A stretch of DNA of 64,000 nucleotides. Source: Batillaria attramentaria (taxonomy: Eukaryota > Mollusca > Gastropoda > Batillariidae). Shown one piece after another: positions 24,701 to 37,155 of the stretch (position 1 is its first letter; the number at the start of each line of letters is the position of its first letter). The translations under genes and the position numbers were made by a program. The notes under the pieces were generated by a model. That model was not told where the DNA came from and did not search any database. It was given only the letters and a program-made list of their open reading frames with translations. The stretch covers positions 154,501-218,500 of the forward strand of contig JACVVK020000481.1 in the NCBI GenBank assembly GCA_018292915.2. The letters are read 5' to 3'.

Positions 24701-26616
24701 AATTCCTATTAGCCTCAGGCATCATAGTCACCCCTAAAAATAATTCAATTTAGGAACAATTACTACCATGAACAGACCATTCAAAGGCATGCACCTGACA
24801 GGGGTTTAAAAACATTTGAATGTCTCCTTTCTGCTCAGGCCCCACTGGAGTAATGCATGTCTAATCTCTGTTTAGGCCAGCGAGGCAGTTCACACAACTC
24901 CGCTTGCCTCACTTGTGTCCGACCTCTGTGCACTGAAAAAGTCCCAGCGTCCCTGGTAGCTTGCCTCTTTTTGTGACCGCCTGGCAAGAACCTTGACCTA
25001 CATAACACAAAATCACGAAAATCACGCTTTTTCATGACAGCAAAAATCACTACAGACTAGCACACTTGCCAAACAGGGTACCTCAGATAAACACCAAGCA
25101 TGACCCCGCGGTCATTTTGTGCCCTTACGCCTGTTGTTGAGACTATTGTTGCCAAGAGGCCTTGAAGAGTGTTTACTGAACTGACATGGAAATTACTAAT
25201 AATAAGATTATTCTGTGTGGCAGGCAATCAGCACTGGTGTTCACCCGCTGTACTATCTATTCCCGGGCGTCATTTCCTGCTCATTTGCATACATGTTGCC
25301 CGTGGCAACGCCACCAAATGCAATCGTCTTCTCCTACGGCCATGTTCGGATTGTTGATATGGTGAGCCACTGTGGTCATTGAATTTTTTTTTCTGCGTTT
25401 ATGTGGTTTAGCTGGGGCATCGAACACCACACAAATCAACAGGACCTTCATTCACACACAGTACCGAACAAATGAGAACACTTTAGTGTGGACACAATAG
25501 GCAGATTTAGTAGGATTTCGTACAGAGGACTTCGTTGAGCAGCATAACCCATTTGCATGTAAATTAGGCACGTTACGGGTGCCATTAGCAGCGCGTTAGC
25601 AGCTCGCGTCCTCTGCCGTGTGAGCCTGATTTACACGTAAATGGGTTACGCTGCTCAGCGAAGCCCTCCTTACGAAGTCCTACTAAATCTGCCTGATCAC
25701 GTTACCACGGCGCCTCGGCACAGACGGGGGGTGGCCGAATGGTAGAGCGTTGGACTTCTAATGCTCGGGTCGTGAGTTTGTATCCCGGCTGGGGCCAAAT
25801 ATAATTTTGTGCTGGCTTTTTCATCGTTGCCCCGTCTTTGATATCACCCGTATTTGGTGGAAAAGGACGTTAAACACCCAAACACCCACTCACTCACCCC
25901 CGCGACGTCCGCTTTCCTCGCTCCCCGAAAGAGAAAGAAGAAAAAGAAGAAGAAAAGGAATGAGATACTAGAGCTTGGCCTTGGCCTTAACAGGTCTGAA
26001 ATCCCATCTCGACACCCCTAACCCACCCCTCCCCCCCCCCCCCCCTGCCCCCGGGCACCTTTGCTAACTACTTGGTCCGGCACTGTTGCATTCTTCAAAC
26101 TGCTGCCCCCACCACCTCCATACTCCCCCCCCCCCCTTTCCCTCTCTCCTGAAAATTCCATCTTCTGTCGCCACTGGTAGATACATACATACATACATAC
26201 ATGCATACCGTACCATACCATATCCTAGAATATATCAGCTATACGTACGTGAATACACGCAGCTTTAAAAGTTTCAGTCCCACCATTTAAATTCGGGTTT
26301 TTTTTTAAATTTAAAGTCCAACCGTGTAAATGATTTTTTTTTTTTTTTTTGGTAAAATTTGCGTGCTACTGTGTAAATGAACTAATAAAATTTACATGAA
26401 CATTTTGAGGAGTGCATGCTACACCACTTCTACTCTGTTTCAACAAATTTTGACCAATCAACATTTCCCTTACAGATGAGTGCGGGTGTGGTGTTGAACA
26501 TCCTGGCTGTTCCATTACTCGTCTTCGCTACTGCCACGTGGGGTGAAGCCATGTTCAACTTCCAGAACATTCCAGAGGCTTTCGTAAACGCCACCATTCT
26601 GGCTAACGCCATTTAA
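12574..26616 (+). CDS. SLC13: SLC13-family sodium/dicarboxylate (or sulfate) cotransporter, complete, 14 exons
   Basis: Predicted exons: 12574-12675, 13238-13387, 15037-15152, 15472-15596, 16159-16291, 17018-17188, 19279-19407, 20316-20417, 20929-21033, 22289-22416, 22998-23110, 23554-23715, 25224-25361, 26476-26616. All have GT-AG borders and joined phases, giving 604 codons, within the 570-630 usual for the family. The product is a multi-pass plasma-membrane protein that couples Na+ to uptake of di/tricarboxylates (or sulfate). Visible signatures: ENWNLHKRIALR in exon 3; WISNTATTTMM with the first SNT motif at 140-142; a charged cytoplasmic loop in exons 5-6; ATLTGTGPNLI; a second motif TSNSAISSLFVP (SNS 497-499); YMLPVATPPNAIVF, matching the family signature; and an N-glycosylation sequon Asn596 near the C-terminus. 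The SNT-type motifs bind Na+ and substrate in characterised members. Substrate choice between carboxylate and sulfate is not settled here. Introns carry many SINEs and MITEs. Confidence 0.95.
12939..12965 (+). repeat. (GTTTT)n microsatellite, intron 1 of SLC13
   Basis: Five to six TTTTG units followed by T-rich sequence and (GTT)n. Confidence 0.85.
13193..13223 (+). repeat. (GAT)n microsatellite
   Basis: About ten GAT units close to the exon 2 acceptor of the SLC13 gene. Confidence 0.9.
13521..13686 (-). mobile_element. SINE-A copy (intron 2 of SLC13)
   Basis: Minus-strand SINE-A with head, B box and tail. It faces a plus-strand copy at 13699, so the two form a head-to-head inverted pair. 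Confidence 0.9.
13699..13872 (+). mobile_element. SINE-A copy (intron 2 of SLC13)
   Basis: Plus-strand head GATAGCCGAATGGTAGAGCG and B box GGTTCGGATCCC, with a diverged middle holding an A-run and the tail up to GGACATTGC. It is inverted relative to the copy ending at 13686. Confidence 0.85.
13994..14082 (+). repeat. (ATTCA)n array, likely tail of a minus-strand LINE
   Basis: About 16 units of AATTC with a few variants. The reverse complement reads AATAAAGTGTTTTTGAATTG followed by TTGAA repeats, which fits a non-LTR element 3' end on the minus strand. The body (about 14083-14335) has no clear coding content. Confidence 0.6.
14337..14573 (+). mobile_element. SINE-B copy, 5'-truncated (intron 2 of SLC13)
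   Basis: Begins at GCTTTGGAAATGTTCAGCC and runs through the TTCACGTGAGCGTGCG block to GGGTAAAGCGCCTATACAAT and (ATT)n. Confidence 0.85.
14769..14940 (+). mobile_element. SINE-A copy (intron 2 of SLC13)
   Basis: Near-consensus copy: GGAGCCGGGGTGGCCGAATG, GAGTTCGAATCCCGGCTGGG, GTTGCCCCGTCTTTGATATC, GTGGAAAAGGACGTTAAACT, then CACCCACCC. It lies about 100 bases before exon 3. Confidence 0.92.
15723..15899 (-). mobile_element. SINE-A copy (intron 4 of SLC13)
   Basis: Full minus-strand copy with head and tail. Short flanking strings CCGTGAAGCAGG occur on both sides (about 15712 and 15901), consistent with a target-site duplication of 10-12 bp. Confidence 0.9.
16393..16446 (+). repeat. (GT)n microsatellite (intron 5 of SLC13)
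   Basis: About 26 GT units. Confidence 0.95.
16540..16611 (+). mobile_element. SINE/LINE 3' tail fragment
   Basis: GATTGTAAGGCGCCTAGAGC, then a short spacer, TATAAATGTTATT and (ATT)n. This arrangement is typical of retroelement 3' ends. The 5' part is not clear. Confidence 0.5.
17588..17797 (+). CDS. SAP-domain ORF of the intron-6 element
   Basis: ORF of 69 codons. Residues about 18-52 (KSTKVPELKKYLKDRGVRLS then GYTKAQLITLALEA) have the helix-extension-helix pattern of SAP DNA-binding motifs: a hydrophobic spacing, invariant Gly and a terminal Leu-rich helix. A plausible donor (GAG followed by GTAGGC) lies near 17764, so this may be a first exon whose partner exons were lost. It converges on the THAP ORF on the other strand. 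Confidence 0.55.
   Translation: MASNVSVSTGEDVRDKIKSTKVPELKKYLKDRGVRLSGYTKAQLITLALEADRQSLQPRGRRCKGQVDL
17843..18175 (-). CDS. THAP-type zinc-finger ORF of the intron-6 element
   Basis: ORF of 110 codons when started at the Met before HCVAIGC; an upstream in-frame Met at 18247 also exists. The C2CH pattern is Cys6, Cys11, Cys67, His70. Trp49 in NLWIKAF and the C-terminal PTLF box (83-86) are characteristic THAP features. The Cys11-Cys67 gap is slightly longer than usual. THAP is a sequence-specific DNA-binding module found at the N-terminus of some transposases and of domesticated genes. The frame stops shortly after the domain, so this is either a lone THAP protein or an exon fragment. Confidence 0.7.
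   Translation of the reverse strand: MPHYHCVAIGCQNGSRKSDKLEKFPETVLPNGEIVQFKPFSSKVSRNLWIKAFRRQNADSSRWPSVCSRHFVGNKRTNSVPVPTLFEHNRHGTKNQERKTFISKQKFSSH
18740..18912 (+). mobile_element. SINE-A copy nested in the intron-6 element
   Basis: Near-consensus SINE-A preceded by a (GTA)n run at about 18712-18738 and ending in CACCCACCC. Confidence 0.92.
19677..19850 (+). mobile_element. SINE-A copy (intron 7 of SLC13)
   Basis: Near-consensus copy. TATGATAGCTTTA occurs on both sides (about 19661 and 19849), a clear 12-13 bp target-site duplication that fixes the element borders. Confidence 0.95.
20508..20868 (-). mobile_element. SINE-B copy (intron 8 of SLC13)
   Basis: Minus-strand SINE-B with B box (GGTTCGAGTCCCAC) and body. 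The tail lies against a (ATC/GTC)n run at 20448-20505. Confidence 0.8.
21125..21294 (+). mobile_element. SINE-A copy (intron 9 of SLC13)
   Basis: Near-consensus copy. TCACAAGCTGTTTC flanks both sides (about 21110 and 21293), a clear target-site duplication. Confidence 0.95.
21459..21792. mobile_element. Foldback (inverted-repeat) element, intron 9 of SLC13
   Basis: The arm at 21460-21540 pairs with 21712-21790 in inverted orientation. The best-matched core, 28 bases with one mismatch, is 21501-21528 against 21719-21746 (contains CACAGTTGCAGAGTTTTCAG). The loop of about 180 bases has no ORF. It fits a MITE-like palindromic insertion. Confidence 0.7.
22046..22178 (+). mobile_element. SINE-B 3' fragment (intron 9 of SLC13)
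   Basis: Carries TTCATGTCCAGTGTGTGA, TTCACGTGAGCGTGCGTG, GGCGCTTTGAGCC and AAAGCGCCTATA, then (ATT)n. The 5' half is missing. Confidence 0.8.
22510..22820 (+). repeat. TCA/TCG trinucleotide-rich tract (intron 10 of SLC13)
   Basis: Degenerate (ATC)n/(GTC)n sequence about 300 bp long. It is responsible for several spurious Val/Ile-rich frames. Confidence 0.85.
23801..24342 (+). mobile_element. SINE-C, full-length with poly(A) (intron 12 of SLC13)
   Basis: tRNA-like head (CCCGTAGTGTAGTGTTTAGC, B box GGTTCGAGTCCCAGCC), a body that includes GCACAC/GGGCCC blocks, AACTAACTAACTAACT at about 24200, a GAT/CAT-rich part, and an A-run at about 24329-24342. It is about 540 bp, long for a SINE. It matches the minus-strand copy at 7879-8367. 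Confidence 0.85.
24663..25130 (-). mobile_element. MITE-like element D, copy 1 (intron 12 of SLC13)
   Basis: About 468 bp, inverted relative to copy 2 at 26822-27289. The ends are short inverted repeats around AAGGACACA (24664 and, less exactly, AAGGGCACA read from 25127). Shared internal landmarks are GGCATCATAGTCACCCCTAA, GACCATTCAAAGGCATGCAC and ACAAAATCACGAAAATCACG. There is no ORF. Confidence 0.75.
25499..25694. mobile_element. Foldback MITE (intron 13 of SLC13)
   Basis: A 196-bp near-palindrome. The left arm starts AGGCAGATTTAGTAGGA and continues through GAGCAGCATAACCCATTT; the right arm is its inverted copy and ends TCCTACTAAATCTGCCT. The arms are about 75 bases, the loop about 45 bases. 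Confidence 0.85.
25724..25898 (+). mobile_element. SINE-A copy (intron 13 of SLC13)
   Basis: Near-consensus head, B box with one change (GAGTTTGTATCCC), middle block and tail. Confidence 0.92.
26057..26225 (-). repeat. Dispersed repeat E, inverted copy (intron 13 of SLC13)
   Basis: The reverse complement matches the segments at about 45485-45712 and 56490-56712: a (GTAT)n run, GCGACAGAAGATGGAATTTT-like sequence, a poly(G) tract, GCAGCAGTTTG, then CAAGTAGTTAGCAAAGGTG. It lies just upstream of the last SLC13 exon. Confidence 0.75.
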
Positions 26617-26642
26617 GAATCCAAGTGACGCATCGAGATTTC

Positions 26643-26772
26643 TGAACAGCCGTGGAACACACGCCTTTATGTTATCTGCAGTGAGTTAGCCAGAAACTGT
26701 TTTAAATCACGTACTGAATTAAAGTTTTGTTTTGCTACTTTTTTCTGTTGTTTTTGCTTTGGATTGATTGAA
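26643..26772 (+). repeat. SLC13 3' UTR segment also present in the array spacers
   Basis: After the stop codon the sequence from GAACAGCCGTGG through CGCCTTTATGTTATCTGCAG and TGAATTAAAGTTTTGTTTTG to GATTGAAGTC matches 45712-45840 and 56712-56840 with few changes. AATTAAA at 26718 is a possible weak polyadenylation signal for SLC13. Confidence 0.8.
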
Positions 26773-26821
26773 GTCCAACCCCCCCCCCCCCACACACACA
26801 CACACACATACACACACACAG

Positions 26822-27289
26822 GGGTAAGGACACAAAATGGGTCTTGTGTAGGTGGTTTTTCTTTTTAGGTACCCTGTTTGGCCCGCGAACGTGATAGCCG
26901 TATTGATTTTTGTTGTCACGAAAAAGCGTGATTTTCGTGATTTTTGTGTTATGTGGGTAAAGGTGCATGGCAGGCGGACACAAAAACAGGCAAGCTGCCT
27001 GTGAAGCTGGGACTTCTTGCACAGAAGTGGGACACAAGTTAGGCAAGCCGTATTTGTGTGAACTGCCTTTCTGGCCAAAAGAGAAAGTAGAACGTGCATT
27101 ACTCCAGTGAGGCCTGAGCGGAAAGGAGACATTAGGATTTTTTAAAACCCCTGTCAGGTGCGTGCCTTTGAATGGCCTGTTCATGGTAGTAACTGTTTCT
27201 AGATTGAAGCATTTTTAGGGGTGACTATGATGCCTGAGGTTAAAAGGGAATATATAGGCATTCTGAGGCCCTGTGTACATGTGTCCTTC
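26822..27289 (+). mobile_element. MITE-like element D, copy 2
   Basis: Plus-orientation copy of the element at 24663-25130: starts GGGTAAGGACACAAAATG and ends with the inverted end GTGTCCTTCG. The two copies flank the last two SLC13 exons in opposite orientation. Confidence 0.75.
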
Positions 27290-27290
27290 G

Positions 27291-27291
<1 letters not shown>

Positions 27292-27347
<56 letters not shown>

Positions 27348-27350
27348 GCG
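27292..27350 (+). repeat. (CA)n array at the 5' edge of array unit 1
   Basis: (CG)n(CA)n(CG)n. A CA array sits at the same place, directly before the 5' exon, in units 2 (36187-36246), 3 (49069-49199) and 4 (59943-59980). Confidence 0.95.
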
Positions 27351-27369
27351 AAATGTGAAATCTCACCCA

Positions 27370-27590
27370 TGACCCGTGAGATCACATGACTATCCACAAC
27401 CCGTGACGTAGGAAGCCGTCGCCGCAGTCGATAGGAGCCGCGTGGCTGAACACGCCGACAGTGACAACAGCCGGTAAACCCAATTCGGCTGATCGCTTTC
27501 TGTGTACTGACAGTCACTGACACCAACATCTCGTCAAGAAGATTGTTGAACACTTGTACCCTGTCTACCCGTATAACAACAGTAGGAAGG
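27370..27590 (+). other. Predicted 5' non-coding exon of TRIM-NHR gene 1
   Basis: The segment from the block CCCGTGAGATCACATGACTA to the donor AGGAAGG followed by GTAAGT at 27591 is conserved in all four units. An intron then runs to the acceptor GTGTTCAG at about 28206, just before the start codon. The transcription start is unknown, so the left end is approximate. Confidence 0.55.
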
Positions 27591-28219
27591 GTAAGTAGCG
27601 ATAATTATGTCCATACTGAACGTAAACACGTCTCCATGTTGTCCTATTTTCACTTTCGCATTGTCCCCACTTCACTGACGCCAGCCACACCGCCCATCGC
27701 CAATTGCCAGCCGTCTGACGGGATTTAAGGAGTGATACAGGTGTAGACCAGTAAAACGTTACACGTGATCGTGTTGTAGGTATTGATAGTGTATAACACA
27801 CGGCTAATTATCACTGTGGTGTGTCGGGGAGTTTTAGGTTACAGTTGACTTCCGTGTTCGTGCGAGTCGGAGTAGGGGACATCACTGCTGGTAAAGGTCG
27901 TCGTTGTCAATAGTGTATTATGTCCCCTGCACACGATTCGTTCTGCGGCGTATGTGTGCAGGTCTTGTTAGATTTCCCTCGCTGACAGCAAAACGTTCTG
28001 ACTTCATACAAGCAAACACGAAAACGGCGTCCACAGTTGTCTATATGTTTCATTCAATCTATTCTCTCCCTCGTTTCACGGATCTGTATTGTAAATGTTC
28101 ATGTTAATGTATCGATCACTCAGTCAATGTCAGCATGCTTTTCAAACCGATCAGTGAAAACCAGCACATTGCTTTTCCCTTACAAGATTCATCGTGTTGT
28201 GTTCAGGTTATCAGCCAGC

Positions 28220-32333
<4,114 letters not shown>

Positions 32334-32627
32334 AACAAGAGAAGTGTAATGGGCGGTAGCTGGTACAGTGACTGTATCTCTCATCATGTGCTGTCTGTCA
32401 CAACTCTCACCCAGCAACTCTCTATACATACAATTTGGGTTTTTTTTATCCATATGTGAAATAGTAACCATAAAACCATAAACTGTGCAAGAGAATAACC
32501 AATGTATATTCAGCTGTTGTAGCGAGTACAAAGCGATTGACTATTTCAATGTACTTGATTATTTTGGCATTTTTGTGTTTGTTTTGATCACTACTGATGA
32601 AACTCAAAAGGGGAACGTTTAGCGCGT

Positions 32628-32830
32628 GTGATGTTTGTAAGGCACGTTTGCTGCTTGTATAACACGTATGTTTGTATAGCACGTATCATGTTTGTATAGC
32701 ACGTATGATGTTTGTATAGCACGTATGATGTTTGTATAGCACGTATGATGTTTGTATAGCACGTATGATGTTTGTATAGCACGTATCATGTTTGTATAGC
32801 ACGTATCATGTTTGTATAGCACGTATAACG
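32628..32830 (+). repeat. 20-bp tandem repeat, about 9 units
   Basis: Unit GTTTGTATAGCACGTATGAT with minor changes. Units 2 and 3 have only two imperfect copies (about 42597-42645 and 55170-55220), so the array expanded in unit 1. Confidence 0.95.
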
Positions 32831-33012
32831 TGTAAAAGTCCCGTTACGCTACTAGGGCTTACAGGAAAACAATCCTGGCTTCAGGTGAATCCCTCTCATC
32901 GACGATACAGAGCAAGGGAAATAACTCTTATCCATAGTGGTGGGTGGGAGAGAGATCTTTGCACATACCTGTACTAGGAAGTACTATCTGATTTAAACGG
33001 AAAAATAACATC

Positions 33013-33018
33013 AATAAA
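33013..33018 (+). terminator. Possible polyadenylation signal of TRIM-NHR gene 1
   Basis: AATAAA in the context ATCAATAAATAGTGTTGTGTGG. The context is conserved downstream of genes 2 (about 45114) and 3 (about 56124). It is about 680 bases after the gene 1 stop but several kilobases after stops 2 and 3, which weakens the case. Confidence 0.3.
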
Positions 33019-33080
33019 TAGTGTTGTGTGGAAACTACTGGAGTTTAACACATCTATATACTTGAGCGGGTGTGTGTTTG

Positions 33081-33120
<40 letters not shown>

Positions 33121-33122
<2 letters not shown>

Positions 33123-33289
33123 GGAGCCAGGGTGGTCGAATGGTAGCGCGTTAGACTTCTAATGCTCGGGTCGAGAGTTCGATTCCGGCAGGGGCCAAAT
33201 ATTGTGCTGGCTTTTTCATCGTTGCCCCGTCTTTGATATCACCCTATGTGGTGGAAAAGAACGTTAAACCCCTAAACACCCACCCACCC
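33121..33289 (+). mobile_element. SINE-A copy inserted in a (CT)n run
   Basis: Near-consensus SINE-A flanked on both sides by (CT)n (33082-33120 and 33290-33310). The insertion split the array. Confidence 0.92.
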
Positions 33290-34290
33290 ACTCTCTCTCT
33301 CTCTCTCTCTGTGGATCCTAAGAAAGGGACTAGGGGTTCATTCTCCACTAACAGGCGCCAAAAGCCACCGAAAAAAAGGAAAGATTTTCCTTAATGTACA
33401 AAAATCAGTACCATGACAGCCATGTTGAACATGAGGATGTACACGAGCCGTGGTGGTTCCTTGCTCAGTTTGTGCTGTTGGTCGTTACAAGCCGTTTTGT
33501 GACTAACCGGCCTCCATTACGCTCGGATACCTGACTTTCATCATATTTCATCAGCATGTTTAACGCAATCACCTGAACGATTATGCTAATTACTGATTGT
33601 AGACAACCTCCGAAACAGCTTGAACAGACTGACTAGTGGAGACATGATGACAACAGAGGTTAAAACACGTGTACACCTATAGACATATTAAGCCTAGAGG
33701 TGAAATAACAGGAATGCAGTATCTGGCGCTTGTGGTGGCACCCTTCTGGAACTGGAAGCCATTTTGATCAGTTTCTCAGTGATCTTCACACATATATGGT
33801 TGGCACATAAATAAATCGTTGGGCTAAATTTCAATATTTTGTTGAATATTTGACCGAACACTCCTTATATGGTCACTGTGGCAACTGGTAGCCATCTTGA
33901 AATAACGACTTCTTCTGTAATTGTTTCTGTCACAATGTAAAAAAAAAAAAAGGTAAATAGGGAGAACAGAATAAATGCCATGACATAATTATTTTCAAAT
34001 TTTAAGGCGTTAAAGGCTTAATTTCCTGAAGGGATTTCACCATACTTTGTTACTTTGGAGATCAAATCTCCGACGGACCGTTTTCACGTAGGGTGGGTGG
34101 GTGGGCCCCGTCCTACAAAGTTGTTTCTCCAAATTTCATTTTATTTTGTCTGTTTTGTTGTTATTGTTGCCGGTTCTCCCCTCTCCATGTTCTACCAATG
34201 ACACTAGATCCTCTACGACCTCGACCGATTAGTCACGTGACTGGGGGTGGGGCCGGTTGGGGGGAGAGCGAGAGAGAGAGAGAGAGAGAG

Positions 34291-34462
34291 TGGGTGGGTG
34301 GGTGTTTGGGAGTTTAACGTCCTTTTCACCACTTAAGGGTGATATCAAAGACGGGTCAACGAGAACAATCCCAGTACAAATATTTGGCCCCAGCCGGGAT
34401 TCGAACTCATGACCCGAGCATTGAGAGTACAAACGTTCTACCATTCGGCTATCCCGGCTCCT
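34291..34462 (-). mobile_element. SINE-A copy
   Basis: Minus-strand copy with head, B box and tail, next to a (GA)n run. Confidence 0.9.
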
Positions 34463-34674
34463 CTTTCCACGTAGGAATGATGTATGTTGGTAACGGAGAT
34501 TTTGTTTTTGATTGCCAGTTTTTCATGTTTCATTTCCGTCACGAACAAAATGATTGATTATTTTCCATCAACAATTATCACCAGAATGTTGATTGTTCAA
34601 AATGCTTGGGAAACCTGACTGTCCACGCTCGTGTCTGCGAGATACCAACTTAGTTCTGCATATAGTAACGGACG

Positions 34675-35713
34675 GTATGGGATCCCAGAGAAATTGATCA
34701 GGATGGTGAAGCTCATGTATGACGACTTTGAGTGTGCCGTGATAGACGAAGGGGAGCAGACAAGATGGTTCAAGATCACCACAGGCGTGAAGCAGGGATG
34801 CGTCATGTCAGGTTTCCTGTTCCTGCTTGCCATTGATTGGATAATGCGGCAAACAACGGAGAGACACAGAAACGGCATCAGATGGGACCTAACCAGCACA
34901 CTGGAAGACCTTGACTTCGCTGACGACATTGCGCTGATCTCTTCAAAGTTCGAACACATACAAGCCAAAACTGACCGCCTGGTAGAAAATGCTGGAAGAG
35001 TAGGTTTGAGACTGAATTCTGCCAAATTCAAAGTCATGAGGACCAACGCCAAGCGACAGGACAAGGTAAAAATCGGACAGGAGGAAGTGGAAGACGTCAA
35101 GGAGTTTGTGTATCTGGGAGCAACATTAGCAACAGACGGCGGAGGCACAGAAGACATTAAGAACAGACTGAGTAAAGCACGAGGCGCATTTTACAACCTG
35201 ACAAAGAACTGGCGGACGCGGAACATCGGACGCAACACAAAAATCAAACTATTCAAAACACTGGTCAGACCAGTTCTCCTATATGGCTGTGAAGCGTGGA
35301 AAATCACAAAGACAGAAGAAGAAAAAATGGACAGCTTTCAATATATGTGCCTCAGGAAAATACTGAGAATCTGGTGGCCGCAACGCATCTCAAACAAAAC
35401 AATCTCGGAAACAAGCGGAGTGGCAAAAATCAGCGAGGAGATCCGCAGACGACGCTGGAACTGGATTGGACATGTTCTAAGAAAAGAGAGAAACAATGAC
35501 TGTATGGTGGCCATGGGATGGCAGCCTGAGGGCAAGCGGAAGATCGGACGCCCCAAGACAACCTGGAGGAGAACAGCTGAACAAGAACGGAAATCTGCGG
35601 GGTGGACCAGCTGGGCCAACGCCAGACGAACAGCCGAAGACAGAACCGCCTGGAGACTGAGAGTTGCAGCCTTATGCGCCTCATGGCGCGGAGAGCACTA
35701 GGTTCTAGGTAGG
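34675..35713 (+). mobile_element. 5'-truncated LINE with intact C-terminal RT reading frame
   Basis: The frame is open from within the flank at 34631 to 35701. It encodes the second half of a non-LTR reverse transcriptase: GVKQGCVMSGFLFLLAID, then LDFADDIALIS with the catalytic Asp pair, and LRLNSAKFKVM. The C-terminal region is LLYGCEAWKI, WNWIGHVLRKE and GRPKTTWRRTAEQ. The target-site duplication TAGTAACGGACG is present at 34663-34674 and 35714-35725 and fixes the insertion borders. An intact frame and duplication indicate a recent insertion. The short tail with GGTTCTAGGTAGGTAG suggests the RTE group, with low certainty. Confidence 0.88.
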
Positions 35714-36185
35714 TAGTAACGGACGTGAGAATGAAAGTGGGGACAGACATTAAAATGTCGATAACACCCGTGATATTCAAAACTTGAAACTGAAATCGGC
35801 ATAGGAAAGATTTACCAGGAGGTGCTCTTTTCAAAGCTGCGTGCGCTTTTGTGAATCACTCAGTCTAGAGAGGGTTTTTCAGCTTATCACCATGCATATC
35901 CCCCCACGTGAGGACAGCAGCAAACTGGTATTTTGAGCTACATCTCTTGCCGCTATTAGAAACAAATACTTAGAGCTGCCTCAATAAATGTACATGTCTT
36001 TGTATCTGTGTGATGAGAGTTAGCATTAGATGCGTAGTGTTTTTTGTGGTTTTCTCTTGCGAAGATGTGGGGTGTGGGGACAAACAAGTCCAGTGTCGCC
36101 TGTTAGTGGAGAATGAACCTCAGAAAGGTACATATACCATATAGCATTCGTAAACATTAGCAGAGCATTAGAAGAACAAAATTAT

Positions 36186-36186
<1 letters not shown>

Positions 36187-36246
<60 letters not shown>
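36187..36246 (+). repeat. (CA)n array at the 5' edge of array unit 2
   Basis: About 30 CA units immediately before the conserved 5' exon block. Confidence 0.95.
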
Positions 36247-36248
<2 letters not shown>

Positions 36249-36289
36249 ACACATGCACGCATGCACACACACACCCGAATGTGAACTCT

Positions 36290-36524
36290 GACCCATGACC
36301 CGTGAGATCACATGACTATGCACAACCCGTGACGCAGTAAGCCGTCGCCGCAGACGACAGGAGCCGAGGCGTTGAACAAGCCGACCCGTCAGTGACACAG
36401 TGACAACAGTAAACAATTACTGATCGATTTCTGTGTACTGACAGTCACTGACAGCAACGACATCTCGTCAAGAAGACTGTTGAACACTTGTACCCTGTCT
36501 ACCCGTATAACAACAGTAGGAAGG
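36290..36524 (+). other. Predicted 5' non-coding exon of TRIM-NHR gene 2
   Basis: Conserved block starting near CCCGTGAGATCACATGACTA and ending at the donor AGGAAGG followed by GTAAGT. The left end is approximate. Confidence 0.55.
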
Positions 36525-37155
36525 GTAAGTAGCGATAATTATGTCCATACTGAACGTAAACACGTCTCCATGTTGTCCTATTTTCACTTTCGCATTGTCC
36601 CCCCTTCACTGACGCCAGCCACACCGCCCATCGCCAATTGCCAGCCGTCTGACGGGATTTAAGGAGTGATACAGGTGTAGACCAGTAAAACGTTACACGT
36701 GATCGTGTTGTAGGTATTGATAGTGTATAACACACGGCTAATTATCACTGTGGTGTGTCGGGGAGTTTTAGGTTACAGTTGACTTCCGTGTTCGTGCGAG
36801 TCGGAGTAGGGGACATCACTGCTGCTAATCGTCGTTTTGAAAACCGTATTATGTCCCCTGCACCGGATTAGTTTTACAGTGTAGTGTACGTGTGCAGGAC
36901 TTTCCCTCGCTGACAGCAAAACGTTCTGACTTCATACAAGCAAACACGAAAACGGCGTCCACAGTTGTCTATAGGTTTCATTCAATCGATTCTCTCCCTC
37001 TGTTCATTGATCTGTATTGTAAATGTTCATGTTAATGTGTCGATTACTCAGTCAGTCAATATCAGCATGCTTTTCAAACCGATCAGTTTAAACCAGCATA
37101 ATTATTGCTTTTCTCTTACAAGATTCATCGTGTTGTGTTCAGGTTATCAGCCAGC

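Larger units (their letters stand above)
33335..36119. mobile_element. Element with 23-bp terminal inverted repeats
   Basis: Bases 33335-33357 (start GGTTCATTCTCCACTAACAG) are the exact inverted copy of 36097-36119. About 2.8 kb lies between, with no intact transposase, and it hosts the SINE-A at 34291 and the LINE at 34675. Similar AGAAAGG strings lie just outside both ends but do not abut them. Confidence 0.5.
32340..36270. other. Spacer between TRIM-NHR genes 1 and 2, mobile-element rich
   Basis: No host gene was seen. In order: 3' flank of gene 1 with the 20-bp array, AATAAA at about 33013 (possible polyadenylation site, conserved in units 2 and 3), (CT)n, a SINE-A, a 2.8-kb element bounded by short inverted repeats (33335-36119) that holds a SINE-A and a LINE, then a (CA)n array. 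Confidence 0.6.

Noticed and set aside
28037..28219. Upstream extension of the TRIM-NHR gene 1 frame to an earlier ATG
   Set aside because: The extension lies before the acceptor GTGTTCAG, differs in frame and content between units, and follows the 5' exon donor, so it is intronic.
32591..32822. ORFs with repeated LYKHHTCYTN-type text
   Set aside because: They are translations of the 20-bp tandem repeat, which is open by chance because three units make 60 bases.
34631..34674. Host-gene start for the RT-containing ORF
   Set aside because: The first codons lie in flanking DNA and in the target-site duplication; the coding sequence proper begins within the LINE.
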